13,947 nucleotides of DNA from DHVE2 group archaeon. Its GTDB lineage: Archaea; Thermoplasmatota; Thermoplasmata; Thermoplasmatales; Aciduliprofundaceae. Shown piece by piece: positions 1-7,559 of the stretch. Location: the NCBI GenBank assembly GCA_027014065.1, contig JALWEL010000061.1, positions 1 to 13,947 of the forward strand, written 5' to 3'. Each line of letters starts with the position of its first letter. Positions within the stretch are counted from its first letter, which is position 1. The translations under genes and the position numbers were made by a program. The notes below the pieces were generated by a model. The model did no database searches and had not been told where the DNA came from. It saw only the letters and a program-made list of their open reading frames with translations.

Positions 1-148
1 TCGATTCGTAATTTTTAAGGAGTTCCTGCGTTTCCACATCTTCATCCAAATTTTTCTGCGCTTCCATAAGTTCCTTATATTCATCGCTCTCTCTCAACGA
101 TTCTCCCAGGGCCTTTGCCCTTTTCATAACTTCTTCTTTGTCTGTCAT
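1..148 (-). CDS. YlbF/YmcA-family protein (partial, N-terminal 49 residues)
   Basis: The gene starts at the ATG at 148 and runs off the left edge of the window, so only 49 codons are visible and the C-terminus is missing. The translation (MTDKEEVMKRAKALGESLRE...) has the AKxLGExLRESxEYKELxEA pattern followed by an EDVETQELLK stretch. This is the hallmark N-terminal helical hairpin of the Com_YlbF family. In Bacillus, YlbF and YmcA form a helical complex with YaaT that affects competence, sporulation and RNase Y specificity; the role of archaeal members is not established. The gene is divergent from the phosphodiesterase gene at 198, with only 49 bp between the start codons, and seems to share its TATA element. 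It has no Shine-Dalgarno sequence, which fits a leaderless mRNA. The family call rests on a short but characteristic stretch. Confidence 0.75.
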   Translation of the reverse strand, partial: MTDKEEVMKRAKALGESLRESDEYKELMEAQKNLDEDVETQELLKNYES

Positions 149-165
149 GCTTGACCGAAGGCGAC

Positions 166-177
166 ATATTTAATAAA
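166..177. promoter_or_regulatory. Shared bidirectional TATA element for the YlbF and GDPD genes
   Basis: The 49 bp between the two divergent start codons (148 on minus, 198 on plus) contain an AT-rich block, atatttaataaa, that can be read as a TATA box on either strand. Its centre is about 27 bp before the plus-strand ATG and about 23 bp before the minus-strand ATG, close to the usual archaeal TATA-to-start distance for leaderless transcripts. Neither gene has a Shine-Dalgarno sequence in the gap. A second short AT stretch at 183-190 lies too close to the plus-strand start to serve it. That one box serves both genes is an inference. Confidence 0.5.
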
Positions 178-197
178 CATTACTTATATTCGGGCTT

Positions 198-905
198 ATG
201 ATTATTCTCGCCCACCGAGGGTACAGCGCAAAGTATCCCCAGAACACGCTTTTAGCCTTCGAAAAAGCCATTGAGTACGGAGCGGATGGCGTAGAATTAG
301 ATGTTTGGAGAACCAAAGACGGAAAAATCGTTGTTAGCCACGACGGAAATCTAAAAAAGGTATTCGATGCGAATGTGGAAGTGAGGGAAAGCAACTACGA
401 AGATTTGCTTCAGTATAAACAAGAGGGAGAGAAAATACCCCTGTTGGAAGAGGTTTATCAGCTTCTTCCAGAAAAAGCACTCATAAACGTCGAAATAAAG
501 GATGTGAACGCCGTGGAGGGTTCCCTGAAAATCGTGAAAAGATACAATGCCATGGAGCGAACAATCTTCTCTTCCTTTGAACTGGAAGCACTTAAAAAAC
601 TTCGCTCCATGAGCAAGGAGGCAAGAATAGGCATTCTTCCCGTGCTAAGGGGAGCGTCGGGGGCCTTCGGATTGCCCAAGTCAATAGTAGGACTCCATGC
701 GGAATTTGTCAATTTGCCATATCAAATCAAAGAGGTTTTGGGAGTTTTCAAAGCTCGAGCTTTAGTCCGATACTACCGCGTCTTCGGAGCTAAGATTTCA
801 ATATGGACGGTGAATGAGCCGAAGCACGTGGAGGGATTCGAAGGTCTTTACGAGGTGGCAATCACTGATGACGTAGAGAAGATGCTCTATCTCAAGGAGA
901 AATAG
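198..905 (+). CDS. Glycerophosphodiester phosphodiesterase (GDPD family)
   Basis: This 235-residue protein is a short, cytoplasmic-type GDPD with no signal peptide. The family hydrolyses glycerophosphodiesters to glycerol 3-phosphate and an alcohol; in archaea the physiological substrate could be a lipid headgroup product. The catalytic signature is clear: H6-R7 at the N-terminus, E33-x-D35 in the GVELDVWRTKDG segment, H48 in VSHD, E99 and K101 in NVEIK, and W203 in IWTVNEP near the C-terminus. These match the general acid/base histidines and metal-binding acidic residues of bacterial GDPDs. The usual PENT motif reads P14-Q15-N16-T17, an E-to-Q change. The ATG at 198 sits directly before the HRG strand, so an earlier start is unlikely, and leaderless transcription from the TATA at 166-177 fits it. 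An independent TATA follows the stop codon, so this gene is probably not in an operon with the amidohydrolase. Substrate specificity cannot be read from sequence. Confidence 0.92.
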   Translation: MIILAHRGYSAKYPQNTLLAFEKAIEYGADGVELDVWRTKDGKIVVSHDGNLKKVFDANVEVRESNYEDLLQYKQEGEKIPLLEEVYQLLPEKALINVEIKDVNAVEGSLKIVKRYNAMERTIFSSFELEALKKLRSMSKEARIGILPVLRGASGAFGLPKSIVGLHAEFVNLPYQIKEVLGVFKARALVRYYRVFGAKISIWTVNEPKHVEGFEGLYEVAITDDVEKMLYLKEK

Positions 906-914
906 TTTTTATAT
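906..914 (+). promoter_or_regulatory. TATA box of the amidohydrolase gene
   Basis: The sequence tttttatat begins immediately after the GDPD stop codon (903-905). Its centre is about 25 bp before the ATG at 935. There is no Shine-Dalgarno sequence in the 29-bp gap, so a leaderless transcript starting at or near the ATG is the simplest reading. Confidence 0.6.
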
Positions 915-934
915 CGCCGTTCTTTTTCTACATT

Positions 935-2080
935 ATGAACCCCGTGAAAGAATTTATGAAGTATCAAAACGAACTCATCTCGCTTAGAAGGGACTTTCAC
1001 ATGCACCCTGAGCTCGGATTCGAGGAGAAGAGAACCTCCAAAATCGTCAGAGAGTATCTGGATGAGCTAGGAATAAAAACAAAAATAATGGGGAAAACTG
1101 GAGTAGTTGGTTATTTGGAAAACGGGGGAGATAAAACCATCGCCATCCGCGCGGACATGGACGCACTTCCAATTCAGGAAGAAAACGATGTGCCGTATCG
1201 CTCGGTGTATCCGGGAAAGATGCACGCGTGCGGACACGATGCGCACACAGCCATGCTTCTGATTACAGCCAAAATTCTATCTCAAAAGAATTTCGAAGGG
1301 AACATAAGGTTCGTGTTTCAGCCCGCAGAAGAGGGGTTGAACGGGGCGAGTAAAATGATTAAGGATGGCGCGATAGATGGTGTGGATTCCATATTCGGAT
1401 TGCACGTTTGGGCCAATTTACCCACGGGAACAATAGCGATCACCCCCGGACCTGTTCTGGCGAATGTGGATTCTTTCAAAATAGAGATACGGGGAGAGGG
1501 GGGCCACGGAGCATCTCCCCACGAGACGAAGGATCCGATTGTGGCTTTATCGCATCTTATAGCTGCTTTACAAACAATAGTGAGCAGAAACGTGGATCCG
1601 ATGAAAAAGGCAGTGGTCACCGTTGGTAAGATTTCTGGAGGAACGGCATTCAATATCATTCCCGAGAAGGTGGTGATGGAAGGAACTGTGAGAACTTTTG
1701 ACGAAGAAATACACGAACTCGTGGAGAAAAGGATAAAGGAAATGGCGAAGAATATTGCGAAGGGGTTCGGGTGCAAAGCGAAGATTGATTATAAGAATCT
1801 CAATTTCGCCACGGTTAACGATGAGACCCTGGTGAAAATTGGAAGGGAGGTTGCTTCGGAATTTCTCCAAGTAATAGAGGAGGAAAGGGACATGGGCGGC
1901 GAGGATTTCTCGGAATACGCTAAAATCATACCGGCACTATTCGCATTTTTAGGTGTGAGAAACGAGGAAAAGGGAATAATTCATCCGCATCACAATCCAA
2001 GGTTCGACATGGACGAAGACGCATTGATATACGGGGTTGCATTCGAGGTGAACATGGCCTTAAGGCTACTCAACTCCTGA
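935..2080 (+). CDS. M20-family metal-dependent amidohydrolase/carboxypeptidase (M20D type)
   Basis: This 381-residue protein has the normal length of the IAA-amino-acid hydrolase, hippurate hydrolase and N-acyl-amino-acid hydrolase group (peptidase family M20D). That group cleaves an amide bond on an acylated amino acid with a dinuclear metal site. Visible motifs in order are HMHPELGFEE (22-31), IRADMDALPI (71-80), MHACGHDAHTA (96-106) with probable metal ligands C99 and H101, the FQPAEEG segment with catalytic E132 and ligand E133, H157 in GLHVWA, GGEDFSEYA near the C-terminus, and the HPHHNPRFD segment (350-358) with the last metal-binding His, probably H353. The lid/dimerisation domain should lie roughly at 180-290. 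It is cytoplasmic, with no signal peptide or membrane segment. The start is supported by the TATA 25 bp upstream. Its 3' end overlaps the convergent regulator gene by 11 bp. The specific substrate cannot be assigned; a peptide or amino-acid salvage role is plausible. Confidence 0.93.
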   Translation: MNPVKEFMKYQNELISLRRDFHMHPELGFEEKRTSKIVREYLDELGIKTKIMGKTGVVGYLENGGDKTIAIRADMDALPIQEENDVPYRSVYPGKMHACGHDAHTAMLLITAKILSQKNFEGNIRFVFQPAEEGLNGASKMIKDGAIDGVDSIFGLHVWANLPTGTIAITPGPVLANVDSFKIEIRGEGGHGASPHETKDPIVALSHLIAALQTIVSRNVDPMKKAVVTVGKISGGTAFNIIPEKVVMEGTVRTFDEEIHELVEKRIKEMAKNIAKGFGCKAKIDYKNLNFATVNDETLVKIGREVASEFLQVIEEERDMGGEDFSEYAKIIPALFAFLGVRNEEKGIIHPHHNPRFDMDEDALIYGVAFEVNMALRLLNS

Positions 2081-3122
2081 GCAGATCACGAATTATACCC
2101 GCATAGCTGTGGTCTTTTATTTTTATCCCTTCTTGCAATGAAAGGAATATTATCTCGGGCTCTGAGGCTAATATACCTGTACCCTCGCCAAGTTTTTCGA
2201 AGAATGAGATTATTTCCCTGCTCTCCTTCAAAGTATGGAAGGCAGCTAAGGCTATCCCCTCTAAAACGTCATAGGCGAGGAAAGTGATGTTGGATATGTC
2301 CACATCGAACTCCTGCGTGTTGCTTTTGATTTCTCCCATGAGCTCGGCTTTTTTTGGATTCGTGTGCCAGTGAGCAAACACCATGACCTCGTATCCAAGA
2401 ATTTGCAAATTAGGGATTATCCTCCTTATGAGCCAGCCTTCATCGAATAGTCTCTTTTTTATCTTGGAGGCAGTCTGAATGGTCACGCCTATATTTTCTG
2501 CCAAATCTGAAAGGGAAACTTCAGGATTTTCCACTATGTTCAGCATGGCTATCTTATCCCTTTCAGTAAGGTTCCTCCTGGGCTTTTTATCTGGGACTTT
2601 CAGAGGCCTGAGATTTTTCATACCGATTTCCCTGCATAGAATGCCGGAGTAATCGAACAACACGGGGATATTTGCCAGTTCCAATGGCAAAAACGCTAGA
2701 TTTATCTCGTTGGAATTTATTATCTCTCTCAATCTTATTATCTTCTCTGCGGAGATTATGGTCTTCTTCACATTGGTATAATTTTTAGCGATTCCGAATA
2801 CAAACCCCCGATAAGATTCGGCAATCCCGTAAAAGATAAGGGGCGAGTACTCCTTAAACTCTCCAGAATCCCTAAGTTTCCAGAGCTCATGGATCCTCTT
2901 CTTCGTTAAATTCCCATAGCCGGCCACGAAGATCTCATAGTTTAAAAATTTGAAGTTTGGTATGGCAACTTCTCTTATTATCCCCGCATTCTTCAACTTC
3001 TCCACGGTCTTGTAGAGAGTCCAGTAGTTCATGCCCATTTTCTCCGAAAGTTCCTTGATGGAAAGGTCGATGTTTCGCGATAGGGCACACATAACTTTCC
3101 TGTCAATTTCCCTTATTTTCAT
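2070..3122 (-). CDS. Tandem Lrp/AsnC-like transcriptional regulator with two winged-HTH halves
   Basis: The 350-residue protein is an internal duplication. Half 1 has a winged HTH at about residues 5-52 (IREIDRKVMCALSRN..., with a recognition helix around MNYWTLYKTVEKLKNAGII) and an alpha/beta domain at about 56-155. Half 2 has a winged HTH at about 185-233 (TERDKIAMLNIVENP..., with IQTASKIKKRLFDEGWLI) and a second alpha/beta domain at about 237-330. The two halves align visibly: REVAIPNFKFLNYEIF against RRIIPNLQILGYEVMV just after each wing. Lrp/AsnC proteins are normally about 150 residues with one HTH, so this is a fused pair, equivalent to a covalent dimer. The second domains do not clearly match the canonical RAM ligand-binding fold, so the effector is unknown. 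It overlaps the amidohydrolase tail-to-tail and is divergent from the RND gene; either could be a target, and autoregulation is plausible. The DNA-binding call is firm; the family placement is moderate. Confidence 0.75.
   Translation of the reverse strand: MKIREIDRKVMCALSRNIDLSIKELSEKMGMNYWTLYKTVEKLKNAGIIREVAIPNFKFLNYEIFVAGYGNLTKKRIHELWKLRDSGEFKEYSPLIFYGIAESYRGFVFGIAKNYTNVKKTIISAEKIIRLREIINSNEINLAFLPLELANIPVLFDYSGILCREIGMKNLRPLKVPDKKPRRNLTERDKIAMLNIVENPEVSLSDLAENIGVTIQTASKIKKRLFDEGWLIRRIIPNLQILGYEVMVFAHWHTNPKKAELMGEIKSNTQEFDVDISNITFLAYDVLEGIALAAFHTLKESREIISFFEKLGEGTGILASEPEIIFLSLQEGIKIKDHSYAGIIRDLLRS
2112..2128 (+). terminator. T-rich terminator candidate after the amidohydrolase gene
   Basis: A pyrimidine and T-rich stretch (tcttttatttttatccc) lies about 32 bp after the plus-strand stop codon. 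Archaeal termination usually depends on oligo-T tracts. The tract is inside the 3' coding end of the convergent regulator gene, where it encodes the Lys-rich IKIKD segment, so it may be only a codon effect. Confidence 0.35.
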
Positions 3123-3140
3123 ATCGCTCCAGTGAGAATA

Positions 3141-3180
3141 TTGTTCAAACTACTTAAATATTTCCAAAAATTGCTCAAAA
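3141..3180. repeat. TTG[T/C]TCAAA direct repeat flanking the regulator TATA box
   Basis: The 9-mers ttgttcaaa at 3141-3149 and ttgctcaaa at 3171-3179 differ at one position. They are 30 bp apart start to start, about three helical turns, so both copies face the same side of the DNA. The TATA box of the tandem regulator lies between them. The arrangement suits a protein with two covalently linked DNA-binding domains, such as the one encoded immediately downstream. Operator function is an inference from position and spacing. Confidence 0.4.
3154..3162 (-). promoter_or_regulatory. TATA box of the tandem regulator gene
   Basis: On the minus strand the sequence reads atatttaag, centred about 36 bp before the ATG at 3122. 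This predicts transcription from about 3131 with a short leader of around 9 nt. A GGAG sequence 6 nt before the ATG (3127-3130 region) could serve as a partial Shine-Dalgarno sequence. The box lies exactly between the two copies of the TTG[T/C]TCAAA direct repeat. Confidence 0.5.
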
Positions 3181-3186
3181 ATTAAC

Positions 3187-3211
3187 TTTTTTTTTAATTT
3201 TTTTAAAAAAA
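3187..3211. other. A/T-tract block in the regulator-RND intergenic region
   Basis: The 150-bp intergenic region between the divergent regulator and RND genes carries a T9 run (3187-3195) and a perfect T7A7 palindrome (3198-3211). Such rigid, bent-type tracts often lie between divergent promoters. No RNA gene or small ORF was seen in the gap. Possible roles are a nucleoid-protein site or an insulator between the two promoters. Confidence 0.35.
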
Positions 3212-3230
3212 GATGGAGTAGATTACAAAA

Positions 3231-3240
3231 ACTTAAGTAA
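3231..3240 (+). promoter_or_regulatory. TATA-like element and ribosome binding site of the RND gene
   Basis: The AT-rich element acttaagtaa is centred about 37 bp before the ATG at 3273, predicting a start near 3261. That leaves a short leader carrying GGTGATG at 3262-3268, which fits the archaeal 16S rRNA 3' end and lies 4 nt from the ATG. Two nearby ATGs (3260 and 3266) are out of frame with the long ORF. This is one of only two genes here with a plausible Shine-Dalgarno sequence that decides the start. Confidence 0.45.
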
Positions 3241-3272
3241 TATGTCCTTTTTCACCGGCATGGTGATGAGAA

Positions 3273-6200
3273 ATGGAGATGAGAGCACTTGGAAACATCG
3301 TGAGTAAACGGCCGCTGGCAACGTTAATAATCATACTTCTCCTGACATCAATATTCGGTGTGTATACATCTCAAATGCAGATGAGCGCCGACATGAGTAC
3401 CTTCCTTCCGAACGATGAAATAGTTCAAGCTCAAAAGAATGTTAGTGAACAGTTCGGAGACACGGACATAATGGAAGTGATTTTTATCGGTAATAACACG
3501 GTCAGCAAAGGGAGCCTTCAAGATATGTTAAAAGTTCAAAATTCATTGGAACGTAATGAAAATATTACAAAATACTTCAGAACCCCGGATTCCCCCGGAG
3601 AAAGCATTATGTCCCCCGCAGATGTGATTGTTATGGGAAATCTCACCCTCAAATTTGAAAAATCACTGATTCGTGGATTAAACAACATGAGTGAAAATTC
3701 GGAGAAGGTAAATTTCACCGCCATAGTATTTCCACTCTCGGTAATGAACGATATAATGAAGAGCTACGACAATATTTACACCAACGCCACCATGCTGCGA
3801 GAGGATGCTAAAACCATAGTTCTTGTGATATTCACCCATCCTCCCGAAGGAAACAACACAGATATGAGTACCTTCGCTCCCCTCATGGAGAATATCACAT
3901 ACACCCTAATCTACGGGGAGAATTTCGAAGTTAAATCACGGATTCTTACGATGCTCACCCCACCGCCCATGCAAAGCGGGAACGGCTCGGAGATGGAAAA
4001 CCCGCTGCTGAACTTCTTGAGGGGAGATATGAAATCTAATATGAGCATAGAGAAAAAGGAAGTGAGCGTGAGAAACTTCATCTCTGCGGGCAATTTTTCC
4101 TATTATTCTCTGAATTATTCAAATTCCTCCATTGCTCAGGGCATCGCGGGGAACAATCAACTCATTCAGGGTTTGAATTACGTTGATTACTCCGTGGAGA
4201 GCGGGGATAACGACACCGCGCTTCAGACACTCGACAATATTATTTCAGGGGTATCTCAAAACATTAAACAGATGGGCTATGTATTTCCCTATTATCAGAA
4301 TTACAACCGCTCCCTATCTAAGTTTCTCTACGATTTAAATTCGGGAATTGTTACGCAAGAGGATATAAAGAGCGTGCAGGAGAACACAACCAAGATGCTC
4401 TCCGTAGCGAGCGGCGATTTCAAAGAATCTCTTATGGTATTCAACTCCACCTTCAACCAGTGGCTAATGTACAACTACATATACTACGATGTAGCTTACG
4501 AGGCAAATTCAACCATGAACTCGTGCAGAGGATTCATCGATGGGTATAATTCTGCGGTGCAGCTTAATTACACCCTCAACGGAATAAAGGGAATGATTAA
4601 CAACGATAGCGTTGCCAATACAACCGCCGCCATTTCCAACGTGGTAAATTCTCTCAACGCATCGAATCAGAATATGGAAATGCAGCAAAAAATGGTGGAA
4701 AACGCGCTGGCGGGAATGAATTCCCCTTATTACCAATGGTTCTCAAAAGCCATCATGGATTTAGACTACGTTATGAAATATTCTCGCGTGGCAATTTACG
4801 GAGTGAACATATTCAACTTCATAATGGACATGATGAACTCCCCATCGCAGCCCTCAGGATCCGGAGAGCAGTTCCAAGTTTACTATGCGCTCAAGCACGC
4901 ATTCGATTCTCCCGTCGCAGAGCAGTACAAGTATGAAATTCAGGGCATGTACCTAAACGAGATGAAACTGGCGAGCATGATGACCGAAGCCCCTGATTTA
5001 AATATGAGCTTCCAAGGACCAAGTTTGGAGATACCCGATTTCAACATGAACAGCAGTGAGAAGATGAAGATACTCAACAACATGAGCCAGAGGGATATCG
5101 AGAACACCATAAGTGGCATAGAAAATTACAATTCTTCGGAATTGACAGATGCCATAAACTCCACCCTTCCACATATCACCAGCATGAGCGAAAACATGAG
5201 TTCTCTGTCCTCTTTATTAAATGAAATGGTAGGAAGAATTAACTTCATTTACAACACCACCGGAAACACGTCAGTGCTTTCATCTCTCAAGCTTTACAGC
5301 AATATGAGTGAAACAATAGACAACGCCTCCGAGGGATTGAATTATTTCGTGAATCACATCTCGTATCTCTCGGGATTCTCGTACATGATGACCCAGTTCT
5401 CGGTGCAGTTCAAGAACATGTTCTCTAAAGACTTCGATGGGAGAACCGCTAAAGCTGCTTTAATGCTCGTAATGCTAAACGACACCAAGTCCTCCTCTGA
5501 GGATTCCAACCAGCACTCAAAGAAAATGGAAAGAATAGAGGAAGAAGTGGGTAGCGCTGTGAAAGAGATTAAGGTGAAAGAGAAAGTCAGGGTCATGGGA
5601 ACCTACATGATAACGGAAGCCACCGAGAAGACCGCAGACGAGACAATGAACATTCTACTTCCGGTTTCAATGATTTTGATTGTGATAATCCTAATCGTTA
5701 CATTCAGAGATTTAATCGACACTTTGCTGGGGCTCATAGGGCTTGGGATGGCCATAATGTGGGCCTACGGATTCGGAGTGATGATGGATTACGATTTCAA
5801 TCAGATTAGCACCACCGTTGCCATTCTCCTCGTGGGTTTGGGCATTGATTACGCAATCCACACAATTTTGAGGTATCGCGAGGAGATAAGGAAGGGAAAT
5901 ACCGTTCGCGGCGCCATGAATGAGATGATTACACACTTAGGAATGGGTTTGATTTTAGCAACGATCACAACCATGGTGGCATTCCTTTCGAATCTCTCAT
6001 CGCCAATTCCCCCCATACAGAGCTTCGGCGTGATGAACGCGTTCGGAATATTTGGCGCATTCATAATATTCACCACATTCGTTCCAGCAGTGAAAATCCT
6101 CATAGACGAGAGAAGGGACAGGAAGGGAAAATTGAAAATACGAGAGCAAAAAGAGATGGAAAAATCGGGATCTGGCGTAGCATTACTAAACAGATTCATG

Positions 6201-7559
6201 GCCTTAGGAGCAACTGGCGCGGAGAAGCACAGATACTCCGTATTAATCGTTATTCTACTTCTAACTGGAGTGTCAATTTACGCGGGAATGAATGTGAACA
6301 CGACATTCGACATGAAGGATTTCCTGCCCAGTAATTTACCCATATCGGACACTATCAACTTCATGATGGACAACTTCAACTCCTCTTCAATGAATAACAA
6401 CTACGTGCTAATTCAGGGAAACGTGACCTCACCACAATTGATTAAGGCGGTTGATAAGACGATGAGCAGCATAAAGGACGACGACTACGTGAATTACGCC
6501 AGCAGTACAAGTATAACGACGCTAATAAAAGAATGGAGCGAGAAGAACGTGAGCTTTGCCAAGATGGTCAGCGAGAACGATACGGACGGAGACGGATATC
6601 CAGATGAGAACATAACCGCCATTTACGACTGGCTGTACGAGTATGGTGATGGAAAGAACATACTTCACAAGAGCAATAACACCTACGACTCCATGCTCAT
6701 AGTTGTCAGCAGCACCGCCAGCACAGACAAGGAAAACAGAGTTCTCAGCGAGGAAATAAGCAGAGATATAAAGCCCATCAGAGACCTTGGATACAAAGCA
6801 ACCCTCACAGGAACGAATATATTGACCTTCCACATATTGGATATGCTCAACAGTAGTGAATGGAACTCGCTAATAATCACCATAATCACATCTTTCATCG
6901 TCCTGAGCATAGTGTTCTACTATGAGATAAAGAGCTATCTTCTGGGGATAATCTCATCGATTCCTGTGGTAATCGCACTGCTATGGTTATTGGGAAGCAT
7001 GTACGCTCTTGGTATAGGGTTCAACGTGGTAACGGTTACAATCACCTCGCTCACCATAGGTTTGGGAATAACATATGCGATTCACATAACCCATCGCTTT
7101 TTGGAAGATATGAGAAAAGAGGAAAATATAGAGAAAGCAATGAGAAAAACTGTTCTCCACACAGGTACATCCATTTTTGGAGCTGCTGCTACGACCATGG
7201 CTGGATTCGGAACACTGATGCTCTCATCAATGCCTCCCATAAGGGAGTTCGGCGAGATTGCAGCACTTTCAATTCTCTACAGTTTCGTGCTCTCGGTGTT
7301 CGTGCTTCCAAGTTTCTTATACACTTGGGCCGAGTGGAGAAACAGAAAAATAATAAAGAGGGAGAATCAAGAGAAATACAGGAAAATCGCTGTGGTGCTC
7401 ATAGCCATCGGTTTCTTGATTTATTTCTTTGCATTCTACGCAAGGTGGATTGGGTGGAAGATCGTAGCTTATCCTCCTTCCCTCGCACCGGCGCTCATAG
7501 GGATATTCGTGATACTGGCAGGAGGTGAGATATATCATCGCGCAGAGGGTAAGTTATAA
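3273..7559 (+). CDS. RND/MMPL-superfamily membrane transporter with an oversized first extracytoplasmic loop
   Basis: This 1428-residue protein shows two RND halves. Half 1 has TM1 at about 15-33, a very long outer loop to about 790, then TMs at about 792-811, 817-838, 846-867, 889-909 and 918-945. Half 2 has a TM at about 990-1008, an outer loop of about 190 residues, then five TMs between about 1199 and 1350. Two extra C-terminal helices lie at about 1372-1390 and 1404-1420, giving about 14 in all. The duplication shows in the paired starts of the loops (DMSTFLPND and DMKDFLPSN) and in GLGIDYAIH (D859) against GLGITYAIH (T1267). The pattern fits the archaeal HAE3/MMPL group of proton-driven lipid or hydrophobe exporters. 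Loop 1 is helix-rich, Met- and Asn-rich, and has about 30 N-X-S/T sequons by eye; loop 2 carries a DTDGDGYPD loop (1103-1111) of Ca-binding type. Substrate unknown. It is followed by the Alba gene, which has its own TATA. Confidence 0.88.
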   Translation: MEMRALGNIVSKRPLATLIIILLLTSIFGVYTSQMQMSADMSTFLPNDEIVQAQKNVSEQFGDTDIMEVIFIGNNTVSKGSLQDMLKVQNSLERNENITKYFRTPDSPGESIMSPADVIVMGNLTLKFEKSLIRGLNNMSENSEKVNFTAIVFPLSVMNDIMKSYDNIYTNATMLREDAKTIVLVIFTHPPEGNNTDMSTFAPLMENITYTLIYGENFEVKSRILTMLTPPPMQSGNGSEMENPLLNFLRGDMKSNMSIEKKEVSVRNFISAGNFSYYSLNYSNSSIAQGIAGNNQLIQGLNYVDYSVESGDNDTALQTLDNIISGVSQNIKQMGYVFPYYQNYNRSLSKFLYDLNSGIVTQEDIKSVQENTTKMLSVASGDFKESLMVFNSTFNQWLMYNYIYYDVAYEANSTMNSCRGFIDGYNSAVQLNYTLNGIKGMINNDSVANTTAAISNVVNSLNASNQNMEMQQKMVENALAGMNSPYYQWFSKAIMDLDYVMKYSRVAIYGVNIFNFIMDMMNSPSQPSGSGEQFQVYYALKHAFDSPVAEQYKYEIQGMYLNEMKLASMMTEAPDLNMSFQGPSLEIPDFNMNSSEKMKILNNMSQRDIENTISGIENYNSSELTDAINSTLPHITSMSENMSSLSSLLNEMVGRINFIYNTTGNTSVLSSLKLYSNMSETIDNASEGLNYFVNHISYLSGFSYMMTQFSVQFKNMFSKDFDGRTAKAALMLVMLNDTKSSSEDSNQHSKKMERIEEEVGSAVKEIKVKEKVRVMGTYMITEATEKTADETMNILLPVSMILIVIILIVTFRDLIDTLLGLIGLGMAIMWAYGFGVMMDYDFNQISTTVAILLVGLGIDYAIHTILRYREEIRKGNTVRGAMNEMITHLGMGLILATITTMVAFLSNLSSPIPPIQSFGVMNAFGIFGAFIIFTTFVPAVKILIDERRDRKGKLKIREQKEMEKSGSGVALLNRFMALGATGAEKHRYSVLIVILLLTGVSIYAGMNVNTTFDMKDFLPSNLPISDTINFMMDNFNSSSMNNNYVLIQGNVTSPQLIKAVDKTMSSIKDDDYVNYASSTSITTLIKEWSEKNVSFAKMVSENDTDGDGYPDENITAIYDWLYEYGDGKNILHKSNNTYDSMLIVVSSTASTDKENRVLSEEISRDIKPIRDLGYKATLTGTNILTFHILDMLNSSEWNSLIITIITSFIVLSIVFYYEIKSYLLGIISSIPVVIALLWLLGSMYALGIGFNVVTVTITSLTIGLGITYAIHITHRFLEDMRKEENIEKAMRKTVLHTGTSIFGAAATTMAGFGTLMLSSMPPIREFGEIAALSILYSFVLSVFVLPSFLYTWAEWRNRKIIKRENQEKYRKIAVVLIAIGFLIYFFAFYARWIGWKIVAYPPSLAPALIGIFVILAGGEIYHRAEGKL

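Noticed and set aside
1318..1776. A 152-codon antisense ORF inside the amidohydrolase gene
   Set aside because: It is a mirror of a well-conserved M20 coding frame, with an unstructured Pro/Ser/Thr-rich translation and no promoter.
935..2080. Assigning the M20 protein as ArgE, DapE or carboxypeptidase Ss1
   Set aside because: The M20D motifs give only the family. No arginine or lysine biosynthesis genes are nearby, so a specific name would be a guess.
5849..6199. A 116-codon antisense ORF in the RND gene
   Set aside because: It is the complement of TM4-TM6 codons, has no upstream signals and resembles no family.
6983..7528. A 181-codon plus-strand ORF inside the RND gene in another frame
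   Set aside because: It lies wholly within the strongly coding RND frame (TM10-TM14 and conserved GLGITYAIH motif). Its translation is Cys/His/Arg/Ser-rich without any recognisable fold, and it has no TATA or RBS.
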